From positions 1-18,487 of the forward strand of contig JBKHJR010000058.1 of NCBI GenBank assembly GCA_046537975.1: a stretch of DNA of 18,487 bases. Reading direction: 5' to 3'. The notes below the pieces were generated by a model that saw nothing but the letters and a program-made list of their open reading frames with translations, was not told where the DNA came from and did no database searches. Position 1 is the stretch's first letter; every line of letters begins with the position of its first letter. This document shows, one piece after another, positions 8,014 through 15,854 of the stretch. This DNA comes from JAWLDV01 sp046537975. Lineage in GTDB: Bacteria > Desulfobacterota > Desulfobulbia > Desulfobulbales > SURF-16. The position numbers and the translations under genes were made by a program.

Positions 8014-8877
8014 TCAGCTCTCGGATTTAAGTAAAACCATTTCTCCGTTTTCCACTCTGCGGCCGGTTAGTTCCTTAATATGTTCGGCAACAACGGGGCA
8101 TTTTACGGTAAGGAGAAAATAAATCGGCGCCCTTATTTCGGACAGTGTCTCAAAGTTGCCCTGGCCCTTGCTGATTATTATATCGGCTGCGGAGAATTCA
8201 TCTCTTAATTCCGGGGAGCAGAGGTCCAGAGGGGTTCCCGGACAGCTCGTACCATTATCCATCACCCTGCATATCTTATCAAGTCCTGAAACCTCGGCGT
8301 CGGCAAGCAGAGCATCATTGATAATAGGTTCCTTCTTTACTGCAATGGTTACCCGTCCTTCAAGTTCTTCAATGACCAAGCGGTCCAGAACAATCTCCCC
8401 GGCATTATCTGCCAGATATAATACCGAGTCAGCCTCCCGCAGATCTTTCTGAAGTTCCTGGTAGTCGTTTATGGCCAATTCCCTGGACAGGCAATCCTTA
8501 ATGGCACTGTGCGGGTGGAATGACTGCTGGGAACCGTAATCAATAATGTTACCGGCTATGGAGAATCTTATTGCTGTCAGCAAAGGGTCCGGGGTCCTTT
8601 CGATCTCTTCTTTGATCATACCTCTCAGGGAAAGAGCCAGTTGGTTGCTTTCATTTTTTAAATCTATAAATGGATCCTTACAACCGGAAATTCCGGCAAT
8701 GGCTTCATATATCCTTATGGAATTTTCCGGCGGCGTTAAGTTAAAGTCAAGGTCTGAGAGAATGCGGCAGGCCTGTTCCATGATACTTTTCTGAATATCA
8801 GGTGAATCTGTGGCCAGACCAGCACCATGCAGTGCTTGTCTCAGCAGACAGGGCAGGCATTCAAGGGCGGTTTTCAT
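8014..8877 (-). CDS. DUF89 (ARMT1-like) metal-dependent phosphatase family protein
   Basis: This 287-residue protein belongs to the DUF89 family, whose characterised members are metal-dependent phosphatases thought to remove damaged phospho-metabolites. It has the N-terminal CLPC pair (Cys7, Cys10) of the prokaryotic subgroup, the SIAGNIIDYG motif (Asn110 region), the signature LYLADNAGEIVLD (Asp157, Asn158), IINDAL followed by an acidic residue, and the terminal ISKGQGNFETL motif. The metal-binding Asp/Asn residues expected in the family are present. It is the last gene of the minus-strand run; its start lies 11 bp after the stop of the TtcA-like gene, suggesting co-transcription. The substrate is unknown, and the link to a tRNA thiolase neighbour is only positional. 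Confidence 0.88.
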   Translation of the reverse strand: MKTALECLPCLLRQALHGAGLATDSPDIQKSIMEQACRILSDLDFNLTPPENSIRIYEAIAGISGCKDPFIDLKNESNQLALSLRGMIKEEIERTPDPLLTAIRFSIAGNIIDYGSQQSFHPHSAIKDCLSRELAINDYQELQKDLREADSVLYLADNAGEIVLDRLVIEELEGRVTIAVKKEPIINDALLADAEVSGLDKICRVMDNGTSCPGTPLDLCSPELRDEFSAADIIISKGQGNFETLSEIRAPIYFLLTVKCPVVAEHIKELTGRRVENGEMVLLKSES

Positions 8878-8888
8878 TGACGGAATTC

Positions 8889-9611
8889 TTAAGTTTTAAG
8901 TAGATAATCTTCTCTTACGTTGCTCAGGGCATTAAAGATGTTGCCTTTGACTGCGGGATCAGAGGAAGAAAGATCGGCCAGTATTTCTCTGACGGCGTCT
9001 CGCTTGGTGGTTATTGATAGCGGACAGTCGCCTGCAGCAGGGGTGAGCCTGAAAATTTCGCCCAGTTCCTTAACTTCTTCCTTGCTTAAGAAGGCCAAGG
9101 GGCGGATAACGGTAAGGTCGCCATTGAACAGGGGCTGGGCGGGAACCATGGTGCTGATATTTCCGGAGTAAAGAACATTGATGAAAAATGTTTCAATTAA
9201 ATCATCCCTGTGATGTCCGAGAGCCAGTTTGTTACATCCCCGTTCCCGGGCCAGGGAAAACAGCTTGGTTCTTCTGTTCCGGGAGCATTGAAAGCAGGTG
9301 TTGCCAGCGGCATCTAAAGTGGCATTTCCAGAAAATGTTTTTTGGTCGACTCTTTCGACAGAAAGGTTATACCGGGCCAGCTGCTGGTTGATGCTTTCAG
9401 TCGGTGGTTCTTTTACCCCCATATCAATATGGACAAGTTCAAGCTCATAATTGATAGGGGCTTTTTTTCTCCAATTATGCAGGACCATTGACAGGACAAG
9501 ACTATCTATCCCACCTGATACGGCGATCAGGAGCCGGTCTCCGTCAGCCAGCATATTATAGGAATGTATAGCCTGGCCTATAAGCCGATTCAGTTTTCCG
9601 GGAATATTCAT
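8889..9611 (-). CDS. ttcA: TtcA-family PP-loop tRNA thiolation protein
   Basis: TtcA uses ATP and an iron-sulfur cluster to make 2-thiocytidine at tRNA position 32. The 240-residue protein has the PP-loop SGGIDS (32-37), the paired cysteines CFQC (Cys106, Cys109), the motif LALGHHRDDLIETFF (about 129-143) and the later cysteine in AGDCPLS (Cys196). These three cysteines match the TtcA cluster-ligand pattern. It is shorter than the enterobacterial enzyme of about 310 residues, as in the short TtcA-like group common in anaerobes, so the exact tRNA substrate or thiolated base may differ. No clear ribosome binding site precedes the ATG. It lies 64 bp downstream of the lipoprotein gene and 11 bp upstream of DUF89. 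The family is firm; the symbol is tentative. Confidence 0.85.
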   Translation of the reverse strand: MNIPGKLNRLIGQAIHSYNMLADGDRLLIAVSGGIDSLVLSMVLHNWRKKAPINYELELVHIDMGVKEPPTESINQQLARYNLSVERVDQKTFSGNATLDAAGNTCFQCSRNRRTKLFSLARERGCNKLALGHHRDDLIETFFINVLYSGNISTMVPAQPLFNGDLTVIRPLAFLSKEEVKELGEIFRLTPAAGDCPLSITTKRDAVREILADLSSSDPAVKGNIFNALSNVREDYLLKT

Positions 9612-9675
9612 TACAAAAGTTAAGGAATAAGAAATAAAATTCGAGACCCCGGGAGAGCAGGATGAGGGTGGTTTT

Positions 9676-10329
9676 TTATTCTCTGTTGAGATAGGTGCAT
9701 TCCTTAAACTCCTGTTCCATTCCTTCCGTTAAGAGGGCATCAGCGGTGATCCATTTGAAACCGCGGCTTAGGGATTTAAAAAAAGAGAAGAGATCGGCAA
9801 ACAGAGGCTCCTGGGTCTCGTTGAACTGGCCATGGCAGAGAATACCGCCGGTGGAGGTATGGACAAGTTTATAACTGAAGTTGACAGAAGCTGGTTGACT
9901 AACTGAGTATTTGCTGCCCGATCGTTTAACATAACGGAAAATACGAGTACTGAGAACGGCGTCCGCCTCTGTCTCTTTTCCAAGGTATCGAATCATCTCC
10001 TGCTCGGAGCCGTTATAATCACCCAATATAGATTGCATCCGGTTGGGGGAGAGAAATACCATACGCTCACTTTCCCTGGCTTTGCTCTTCATCAGGTCTG
10101 AGAGAGTTTCAGCTCCACGGTTCAGGAGAGATTGTGCATTCTGTCCCTCTTCATTGCCGACTGCTTCAAGTGGTACATCAGCGGGCAGTACCAGAATGGA
10201 ATCCACCTTAACTGGAGACATGTCCGCAGATTGGCTGATATCCTTTTCTTTATCACTACATGAACATACAGTAATTATTAACAAAGCCGGCCAGAGAAAT
10301 TTACCGATTGATACAGGGAGGGAACTCAT
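9676..10329 (-). CDS. Predicted lipoprotein of unknown function
   Basis: This 217-residue protein starts with a signal sequence (hydrophobic residues 11-21) ending in a lipobox-like VCSC, so the mature N-terminus is probably Cys24 and the protein is likely anchored to a membrane facing the periplasm. The body shows a beta strand (VDSILVLPADV), a segment that may form a long helix (QSLLNRGAETLSDLM), EADAVLSTRIFRY, and a conserved-looking end (LSRGFKWITADALLTEGMEQEF). The alternating pattern recalls TolB-N/CsgG-like periplasmic lipoproteins such as LpoB, but I cannot assign it to a family. Its ribosome binding site AAGGAG (10339-10344, read on the minus strand) overlaps the hisB stop codon, so its translation is probably coupled to hisB. 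Confidence 0.75.
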   Translation of the reverse strand: MSSLPVSIGKFLWPALLIITVCSCSDKEKDISQSADMSPVKVDSILVLPADVPLEAVGNEEGQNAQSLLNRGAETLSDLMKSKARESERMVFLSPNRMQSILGDYNGSEQEMIRYLGKETEADAVLSTRIFRYVKRSGSKYSVSQPASVNFSYKLVHTSTGGILCHGQFNETQEPLFADLFSFFKSLSRGFKWITADALLTEGMEQEFKECTYLNRE

Positions 10330-10342
10330 TTCTTGTAGCTCC

Positions 10343-10939
10343 TTAGGATGTTAAACTGCCTTTGGAAGAAAGAGGGGTCTCAAGTCTGGTATTGATTGCA
10401 GTCGCCTGATCAAGTGTCTTTCCCAAGGCCTTGAAAACAGCCTCTATAATATGGTGGGTGTTCCGGCCATAGGGTACATCCACATGAAGTGTCATGCCGC
10501 CATGGAGAGCGAGCGCCCTCAGGAATTCCTGGACAAGGGCTGTGTCAAAATCACCGGTTTTGGCATCAAGATTATCAGCATTATAGTGAAGATAGGGCCG
10601 GTTGGAAAGATCTATTGTGATGTCAGCTCTGGCTTCATCCATGGGTAGGGAACAGCTTCCGTAGCGATTTATTCCACTGAAATCATGTAATATTTTTTTA
10701 AAGGCCTGTCCCAGGCATATTCCTATATCCTCTACGGTGTGATGTCCGTCAACCTCGGTATCCCCTTCAGCCTTGACAGTCAAATCGAAAAACCCGTGCA
10801 CTCCGAAGAGGGTCAGCATGTGGTTTAAAAAAGGTATACCACAGTCGATTTCAGTATGACCTCTACCATCCAGATTAAGTTCAAGATATATCTGAGTTTC
10901 CCTGGTTTCTCTTTTTACCTCGCAGCTTCTTTTGTTCAT
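10343..10939 (-). CDS. hisB: Imidazoleglycerol-phosphate dehydratase
   Basis: HisB dehydrates imidazole-glycerol phosphate to imidazole-acetol phosphate in histidine synthesis. This is the monofunctional form (198 residues) without the histidinol-phosphatase domain of enterobacteria. The manganese-binding histidine motifs are intact: FLNHML (37-42), DGHHTVED (64-71), MDEARA (100-105) and THHIIEA (161-167). No other his gene is in the window; hisB instead heads a minus-strand run with a lipoprotein, a TtcA-like and a DUF89 gene. No convincing ribosome binding site precedes the ATG, but the N-terminus (VKRETRETQI) fits the family well. The upstream region is AT-rich and diverges from tRNA-Gly. 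Confidence 0.97.
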   Translation of the reverse strand: MNKRSCEVKRETRETQIYLELNLDGRGHTEIDCGIPFLNHMLTLFGVHGFFDLTVKAEGDTEVDGHHTVEDIGICLGQAFKKILHDFSGINRYGSCSLPMDEARADITIDLSNRPYLHYNADNLDAKTGDFDTALVQEFLRALALHGGMTLHVDVPYGRNTHHIIEAVFKALGKTLDQATAINTRLETPLSSKGSLTS

Positions 10940-11113
10940 GTAAAACCATATTTTAGTTTTATTAAGTAAGTTGGATGTAAGTACCTTTTTAACTTGATAA
11001 TCTTAGAATAACAACTATCTTTTTTTTGAAGCAAGCAGATATTAAACTTTTTTGCTAAACTGTAAAAGGTATTTGTCCAGGGCGTTTCCGGATCAAAAAA
11101 AATCTTTTTTCTG

Positions 11114-11143
11114 TTGACAAATAGGGTAGATATTGTTTATAAA
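11114..11143 (+). promoter_or_regulatory. Sigma-70 type promoter for tRNA-Gly
   Basis: A perfect -35 TTGACA (11114-11119) and a -10 TATAAA (11138-11143) are separated by 18 bp. The predicted transcription start is near 11150, about 27 bases before the mature tRNA. It lies in the AT-rich 237-bp divergent region between hisB and the tRNA; the rest of that region shows poly-A/T runs and no clear hisB promoter. Confidence 0.7.
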
Positions 11144-11176
11144 TTTAGTCTTTAAAATTATTAAAAATAATGGCGA

Positions 11177-11251
<75 letters not shown>

Positions 11252-11270
11252 ACTAAAAGAAAATATTCTA

Positions 11271-11300
11271 AAGGTTCGGACCGAGTTCGAACCTTTTTTT
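11271..11300 (+). terminator. Rho-independent terminator of tRNA-Gly
   Basis: An 8-bp stem AAGGTTCG (11271-11278) and CGAACCTT (11288-11295) encloses a nine-base loop and runs into seven T residues (11294-11300). It begins 20 bases after the encoded CCA. The stem resembles a tRNA T-arm (GGTTCGA). Confidence 0.85.
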
Positions 11301-11382
11301 GTCCATTTTTATTTGTCGCCTCTCTTAAGATAAAGAGACGTCCATCAGGATTTAAGATATTTGTAAGTACATGAGGGAAGTT

Positions 11383-11811
11383 ATGAAAACCTATCTGACT
11401 CCGGTTAAGGATATTGAACGTAAATGGTTTGTAGTGGATGCCAAGGGCAAGGTCCTGGGCCGGTTGGCATCAGAGATAGCGGTAAGGCTGCGGGGCAAGC
11501 ATAAGTCCAATTACTGTACCTTCCAGGATACAGGAGACTTTATTGTCGTTATTAATGCCGATAAGGTTCATTTGACCGGCAAGAAAATGGAAAAAAAGAA
11601 ATATTACGACCACTCCGGTTACATCTCCGGACTGAGAACCCGGACTGCACAGGAAGTCCTTGATAAAAAGCCTGAAGAGATGATCTACCGAGCGGTAAAA
11701 GGTATGCTCCCCAAGAACACTCTGGGTAGGGCGCAGCTGAAGAAACTCAAGGTATATGCCGGAGATGATCATCCTCATGAGGCTCAGCAGCCCCAGGCTC
11801 TGGAATTGTAA
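11383..11811 (+). CDS. rplM: 50S ribosomal protein L13
   Basis: L13 is an early-assembling large-subunit protein. The start is set at the ATG at 11383, giving the standard N-terminus MKTYLTP and 142 residues, the usual length. An upstream in-frame ATG at 11371 would add four residues, but the GAGG ribosome binding site (11374-11377) lies between the two and suits only the later start. Family features include the VDAKGKVLGRLAS segment, HLTGKKMEKKKYYDHSGY, the motif VKGMLPKNTLGR and YAGDDHPHEAQQP near the C-terminus. It is followed by rpsI after 45 bp, the conserved L13-S9 operon. Confidence 0.98.
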   Translation: MKTYLTPVKDIERKWFVVDAKGKVLGRLASEIAVRLRGKHKSNYCTFQDTGDFIVVINADKVHLTGKKMEKKKYYDHSGYISGLRTRTAQEVLDKKPEEMIYRAVKGMLPKNTLGRAQLKKLKVYAGDDHPHEAQQPQALEL

Positions 11812-11856
11812 CAGGAGTTATCAGAAAAATATTTATAGAGATTTTTGGAGAAAAGC

Positions 11857-12249
11857 ATGGCAGAACAGAAATACTATGCAACAGGTAAAAGAAAGACCGC
11901 AGTGGCCAGGGTATGGCTTAAGAACGGGAATGGCGATATCCAGGTAAATAAATCTTCTTTTGAAGATTATTTTGGGGGAGGAATAGATAAGAACTCCGCT
12001 GTCAAGCCTTTTGCCCTAACAGAACAACTCGGCAGCTTTGATGTTTATGCTACCCTGAAAGGAGGGGGCAAGTCTGCCCAGTCTGAAGCCTTGCGCCACG
12101 GTATTGCCAAGGCCCTTTTAGAGATCAACCCTGAATACAGAGTGCCTCTGAAAAAAGCCGGCCTGTTAACCCGTGATTCCAGGGTCAAGGAACGGAAGAA
12201 ATATGGGCAGAAAGGCGCCAGGGCCAAGTTCCAATTCTCCAAGCGGTAA
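11857..12249 (+). CDS. rpsI: 30S ribosomal protein S9
   Basis: S9 is a small-subunit protein whose C-terminal tail reaches the P-site tRNA. The start is placed at the ATG at 11857 (MAEQKYYATGKRKTAVARVW), 130 residues, the normal length. A TTG four codons upstream is in frame but is part of the ribosome binding site TTGGAG (11845-11850). The C-terminus carries the conserved DSRVKERKKYGQKGARAKFQ and ends in the invariant FSKR with terminal Arg. It forms an operon with rplM, closed by a strong terminator 31 bp downstream. Confidence 0.98.
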   Translation: MAEQKYYATGKRKTAVARVWLKNGNGDIQVNKSSFEDYFGGGIDKNSAVKPFALTEQLGSFDVYATLKGGGKSAQSEALRHGIAKALLEINPEYRVPLKKAGLLTRDSRVKERKKYGQKGARAKFQFSKR

Positions 12250-12280
12250 TTTGCTCTATCTTACTTCTTGAAATTGATTT

Positions 12281-12324
12281 AAAAAAGGGAAAGGCGACCT
12301 AAGAGGTTGTTTTTCCCTTTTTTT
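12281..12324 (+). terminator. Strong intrinsic terminator of the rplM-rpsI operon
   Basis: A 19-bp uninterrupted stem (12281-12299 with 12305-12323, including three G-U pairs) encloses the five-base loop TAAGA and ends in a T-rich arm. The A-rich left arm makes it potentially bidirectional. It separates the ribosomal protein operon from argC. Confidence 0.92.
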
Positions 12325-12469
12325 ATTAATATTTTTACGAAGCACAAAGTTACAAGGAGCTTAGTCGGGAGCTTCCAAACAGTGAAGCTTGCGTTTCAAC
12401 ATAATTCACACTGTACATTAGTTGACTCAGGATAGGAATTCAAAAGGTAGAAAACCAGGATCCAGACTT

Positions 12470-13510
12470 ATGATCAGAACAGGAATAATAGGTGTTTCCG
12501 GTTATGCCGGCGGGGAGCTTGCCAGAATACTGCACCAGCATGACGGAGTGGAACTGACCGTTGCCACCTCCAGAAAGTACAGCGGTCAGAAGCTGGCTCA
12601 GATTTATCCCAATCTCAGGGGTACTACCGATATCGTCTGTGAAGATCTCTCCCCCCAGGAGGTGGCAGACCGGGCTGATTTTTTATTTGCCGCCGTTCCG
12701 CCTCATACTGCCATGAAAATAGTACCACCCCTCCTGAAGGCCGGGAAAAAGGTGGTTGATTTGAGTGCTGATTTCAGGCTTGATTCCGCCGAAGTATATG
12801 AAAACTGGTACAACTGCCCCCATTCGGCCAGAGAGTATCTAAAAGAGGCTGTATACGGTCTGCCGGAAATAAACCGGTCTGCAATTGCTTCCGCCAGACT
12901 GGTTGCCAATCCGGGCTGTTATCCTACCAGTATAATCTTAGGTCTCTTTCCTCTTCTAAGGAAGGGTGTAATTGACCCAGGATCCATTGTGGCTGATTCA
13001 AAATCAGGGGCCTCCGGAGCCGGTCGGGGGGCCAAGGTTCCCCATCTGTTTTGCGAAGTAACCGACGGGATAAGGGCCTATGGTATCGGCCAGCACCGCC
13101 ATACTCCGGAAATTGAACAGGAACTGGCCAAACTGGCCGGGAAGGAGATGACTATTTCTTTTTCCCCGCATCTTCTTCCTGTATCCCGGGGAATAAACAG
13201 CACCATCTATGCAGGGCTTAATGAGGATGCTTCCCGGGCGGAAATAATGGAGATTTACAGCCGGAGCTACGGGCATGAACCTTTTATCAGACTGTGTGAG
13301 CCCGGTATCTTTCCTGCTACTCAGAATGTAAGGGGCAGCAACTTCTGTGATATCGGGTTTCAGATTGACCCGAGAACAGGAAGAATCGTTGTCCTGTCAG
13401 TAATAGATAATCTTGTCAAGGGAGCTTCCGGTCAGGCTGTCCAGAATATGAACCTGATGTGCGGTTTCCGGGAAATTGCCGGCCTTGATATTGTTCCCCT
13501 GTTTCCCTGA
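12470..13510 (+). CDS. argC: N-acetyl-gamma-glutamyl-phosphate reductase
   Basis: ArgC reduces N-acetylglutamyl phosphate to the semialdehyde with NADPH in arginine synthesis. The start is set at the ATG at 12470, so the protein begins MIRTGIIGVSGYAGGEL with the dinucleotide-binding GxSGYxG loop at residues 8-14. An upstream TTG (12422) would add 16 residues that are not part of the fold. AGGA at 12457-12460 is the likely ribosome binding site. Length is 346 residues, normal for the type 1 enzyme. The catalytic Cys150 lies in ANPGCYPTS, and the conserved HRHTPEI motif is present. No other arg gene is nearby. The 145 bp upstream hold no operator I recognise. Confidence 0.97.
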   Translation: MIRTGIIGVSGYAGGELARILHQHDGVELTVATSRKYSGQKLAQIYPNLRGTTDIVCEDLSPQEVADRADFLFAAVPPHTAMKIVPPLLKAGKKVVDLSADFRLDSAEVYENWYNCPHSAREYLKEAVYGLPEINRSAIASARLVANPGCYPTSIILGLFPLLRKGVIDPGSIVADSKSGASGAGRGAKVPHLFCEVTDGIRAYGIGQHRHTPEIEQELAKLAGKEMTISFSPHLLPVSRGINSTIYAGLNEDASRAEIMEIYSRSYGHEPFIRLCEPGIFPATQNVRGSNFCDIGFQIDPRTGRIVVLSVIDNLVKGASGQAVQNMNLMCGFREIAGLDIVPLFP

Positions 13511-13604
13511 TCACTTCTAAATCCAACTCAGCATCCCATGGAAGGCAAAGCTATCCTGTCATCGGGCAGCTCTACTTTTAATCACCACAACCGGCAACAC
13601 CACC

Positions 13605-14363
13605 TTGCGTAGGATCAAGTTGATAATCGCCTATGACGGCAGCTGTTTCAGTGGCTGGCAACGTCAGAAAAACGCCGCCGGCATTCAGGCCGTTATAGAG
13701 AAGAGTTTGACCGTTTTAACAGGAGAGACTGTTGCCATCCACAGTGCCGGCAGGACCGATGCCGGAGTACATGCCGAAGCTATGCCTGCTCATTTTACTA
13801 CGTCATCTTTCATTCCGATTCAGGCTTTCAGGAAAGGTTTAAACAGCATTCTGCCTGATTCGGTAAGGATAGTGGAGGCAAATGAGGTTTCCGGGTCTTT
13901 TCATGCCCGTTACGATGCTACCGGCAAAGTCTATCATTATTACTTCTCCAACTCTGAGATCATGTGTCCCACCCGGCGCCACTATTGCGCCCATGCCCCC
14001 CGGGTTGTCAACATTGACAAGATGCGGTCTTGTCTGCACCTGTTAACCGGCAGACACGATTTTTCGAGTTTTGAAGCCGTCGGTTCCCGCAAACCCGGCA
14101 CGGTAGGAAGGGGAGCAGTGAGAGAAATATTCGACACCGCCATTATTTCCTATAACAGTTGCTTTAATGAATACCGGGCCGAGATTTATGGAGATGGATT
14201 TTTAAGAAAAATGGTCAGGAATATTATGGGCACACTTTTTGAGGCAGGCCGGAATAAATTGTCCATACCCGAATTTGAAAAGATACTCAGGGCGGAGGAC
14301 CGGAGATATGCCGGTCCCACCGCTCCCGCCTGCGGTCTGTTTTTACACAAGGTTTTTTATTGA
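13605..14363 (+). CDS. truA: tRNA pseudouridine(38-40) synthase TruA
   Basis: TruA isomerises uridines 38-40 in the tRNA anticodon arm. The protein is 252 residues if translation begins at the TTG at 13605. It has the N-terminal IAYDGSCFSGWQRQ segment, the catalytic aspartate Asp52 in AGRTDAGVHA, the FHARYDATGKVYHYYF region (about 100-115), and the C-terminal FLRKMVRNIMGTL motif (about 200-212). A TTG start is the only choice that retains the whole fold; no ATG or GTG is available in frame and no ribosome binding site is visible, so expression may be low or coupled. It lies 94 bp after argC and 84 bp before the aminotransferase, with an AT-rich spacer (14364-14447). Confidence 0.95.
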   Translation: MRRIKLIIAYDGSCFSGWQRQKNAAGIQAVIEKSLTVLTGETVAIHSAGRTDAGVHAEAMPAHFTTSSFIPIQAFRKGLNSILPDSVRIVEANEVSGSFHARYDATGKVYHYYFSNSEIMCPTRRHYCAHAPRVVNIDKMRSCLHLLTGRHDFSSFEAVGSRKPGTVGRGAVREIFDTAIISYNSCFNEYRAEIYGDGFLRKMVRNIMGTLFEAGRNKLSIPEFEKILRAEDRRYAGPTAPACGLFLHKVFY

Positions 14364-14447
14364 TTCAGAAATATATATATATTAAATTTATCTGGCTTAA
14401 AAATGGAAACCGTTAACCAACTCTAACCTCTAAGATATATAAGAATC

Positions 14448-15655
14448 ATGGATGAACATAAAATTGTACCTGCCGATAGACTAAAAGAGATCAAGCCTTC
14501 TCCGACTCTTGCTGTCAATGCCAAGGCCAACGCCATGAAGGCTGAAGGGACCGATATCCTTAATTTCAGCGTCGGTGAACCTGACTTTGCCACTCCAGAT
14601 CATGTCTGTGAGGCCGGAAAAAAGCCATTGATGAGAAGTTCACCCGCTATACCGCAGTGCCGGGTATTGTTGAACTCCGAGAGGCTATAGCTGAGAGTTA
14701 CAGAGAAAATCATGGTTGGGACTATAAGCCGGAGCAGATCCAGGTTAGTTGCGGCGGCAAACATGGTCTCTATAATATGGCCCAGGCTCTTTTTGGGCCA
14801 GGAGACGAGGTTTTGATTCCTACCCCATACTGGGTATCATATCCTCCCATCGTTCAGCTTGCCGGCGCCACCCCTGTTTTAATTCCCCTGTCTGAAAATA
14901 ACGATTTTGACCTCAGGCCCGAAGATCTGGAAAGATATACCAGCGACAGGACCTGCGGTATAATCCTTAACAGCCCTTCCAATCCCACCGGTTCTGTTTT
15001 TTCAAGAGCGGCTCTTGAGGCGGTGAGTGATATGGCCCGTAAAGGAAATTGGGCGATTATCTCTGATGATATTTATGACACTATTGTTTACAATGAAGGC
15101 AGGCTTCCCCATATCCTGGATGTAGCTCCGGATCTCAAGGAGCAGACCCTTATTCTGAACGGGGTTTCCAAGTCTTTTGCCATGACAGGCTGGCGCATAG
15201 GCTATACCCTTGGCCCAGCCCATGTTATTGCAGCCATGAATAAGATTCAGAGCCAGTCCACTTCCAATCCTTCCTCTGTGGCTCAGAGGGCGGCTCTGGC
15301 GGCGGTAATCGGCCCCCAGGATTTCCCGGTCCAGATGCGGGATTCATTCCTGCCCAGAAGGGACTATATCGTCCAGGAACTTAGGTCGATACCGGGAATA
15401 AGCTGTGTTATCCCCAGCGGTGCCTTCTACGTTTTTCCTAATTTTTCAGCATATTACTCGAAGACTTATGAAGGAAGGGTTATAGAGGGGTCGGTAGCAA
15501 TGTCGGAATATCTTCTGGAAAAGAGTTATCTGGCTACCGTACCGGGTATTGCCTTTGGCTCGGATGATTTTATTCGCTTCTCATTTGCCGCCTCGATGAA
15601 AGATCTTGAAGAGGGAATGCGCCGCTTGAAAGAGGTTCTGGCTCTTCTCGGTTAA
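14448..15655 (+). pseudogene. PLP-dependent aspartate-type aminotransferase, frame broken at an A6 run
   Basis: Together the two frames encode a complete 402-residue fold-type I aminotransferase of the aspartate family (Ib-like). Frame 1 runs from ATG 14448 (FSVGEPDFATPDHV, about residues 40-53) and, unshifted, stops at 14690 after 80 residues. The rest is in the -1 frame from 14624 (AIDEKFTRYTAVPGIVELRE...). In the joined product, SPSNPTG, SDDIYD, the PLP lysine Lys242 in NGVSKSFAMTGWRIGY and the substrate-carboxylate Arg377 (FIRFSFAAS) are all present. The break coincides with A AAA AAG (14618-14624), so one missing base restores the gene. Explanations are an assembly error in the homopolymer, a recent mutation, or programmed -1 frameshifting. 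No decay is visible elsewhere, which argues against an old pseudogene. Substrate is probably aspartate/oxoglutarate or a related pair. Confidence 0.85.
14618..14624 (+). other. In-frame A AAA AAG slippery heptamer at the frameshift
   Basis: The reading frame is GGA AAA AAG, so the heptamer has the X XXY YYZ phase used in -1 ribosomal frameshifting, with the same bases as the E. coli dnaX site. A -1 slip makes the next codon GCC and enters the frame holding the rest of the enzyme. GAGG lies upstream (14610-14613), closer than the dnaX stimulator. A weak interrupted hairpin is possible downstream (14638-14646 with 14661-14675). Confidence 0.5.
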
Positions 15656-15658
15656 TAT

Positions 15659-15841
15659 TTACTTTTCTCTTACACTCTCGCACAGTGCCCAGGTCCAGGG
15701 ATCCAGTGTCCGTTCCTTGGACAAGGCTTTCTTGTGATTTGTGGTGTAGCACTGATACACCCAGTTGTCGCTGTTCCGGAATATCTTTATTATACCCAGG
15801 GTGGGGTGTTCATACCAACCTTCCTGAAATTCTCCGTGCAT
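15659..15841 (-). CDS. Small aromatic-rich protein downstream of the metalloregulator
   Basis: This is a 60-residue soluble protein with no signal or membrane segment. It is unusually rich in aromatics: four tryptophans and several Tyr/Phe, in EGWYEHPTLGIIKIF, NWVYQCYTT and LDPWTWAL. The start lies 13 bp after the stop of the DtxR-like gene on the same strand, with GGGA eight bases before the ATG as a weak ribosome binding site, so it is probably translated from the same mRNA. It ends 3 bp from the convergent aminotransferase. I do not recognise the family. Position and composition (a compact beta-like pattern) suggest a real gene, but conservation has not been checked. Confidence 0.55.
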   Translation of the reverse strand: MHGEFQEGWYEHPTLGIIKIFRNSDNWVYQCYTTNHKKALSKERTLDPWTWALCESVREK

Positions 15842-15854
15842 TTTATTTTCCCGA

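Noticed and set aside
7995..8022. GAGAGC/GCTCTC hairpin between hemB and the DUF89 gene as a bidirectional terminator
   Set aside because: The stem is only 6 bp with a 16-base loop, no T-run follows in either direction, and it overlaps the DUF89 stop codon.
12325..12469. ARG box or leader attenuator before argC
   Set aside because: No pair of ARG-box-like half sites and no terminator/antiterminator pair could be drawn; only scattered short repeats are present.
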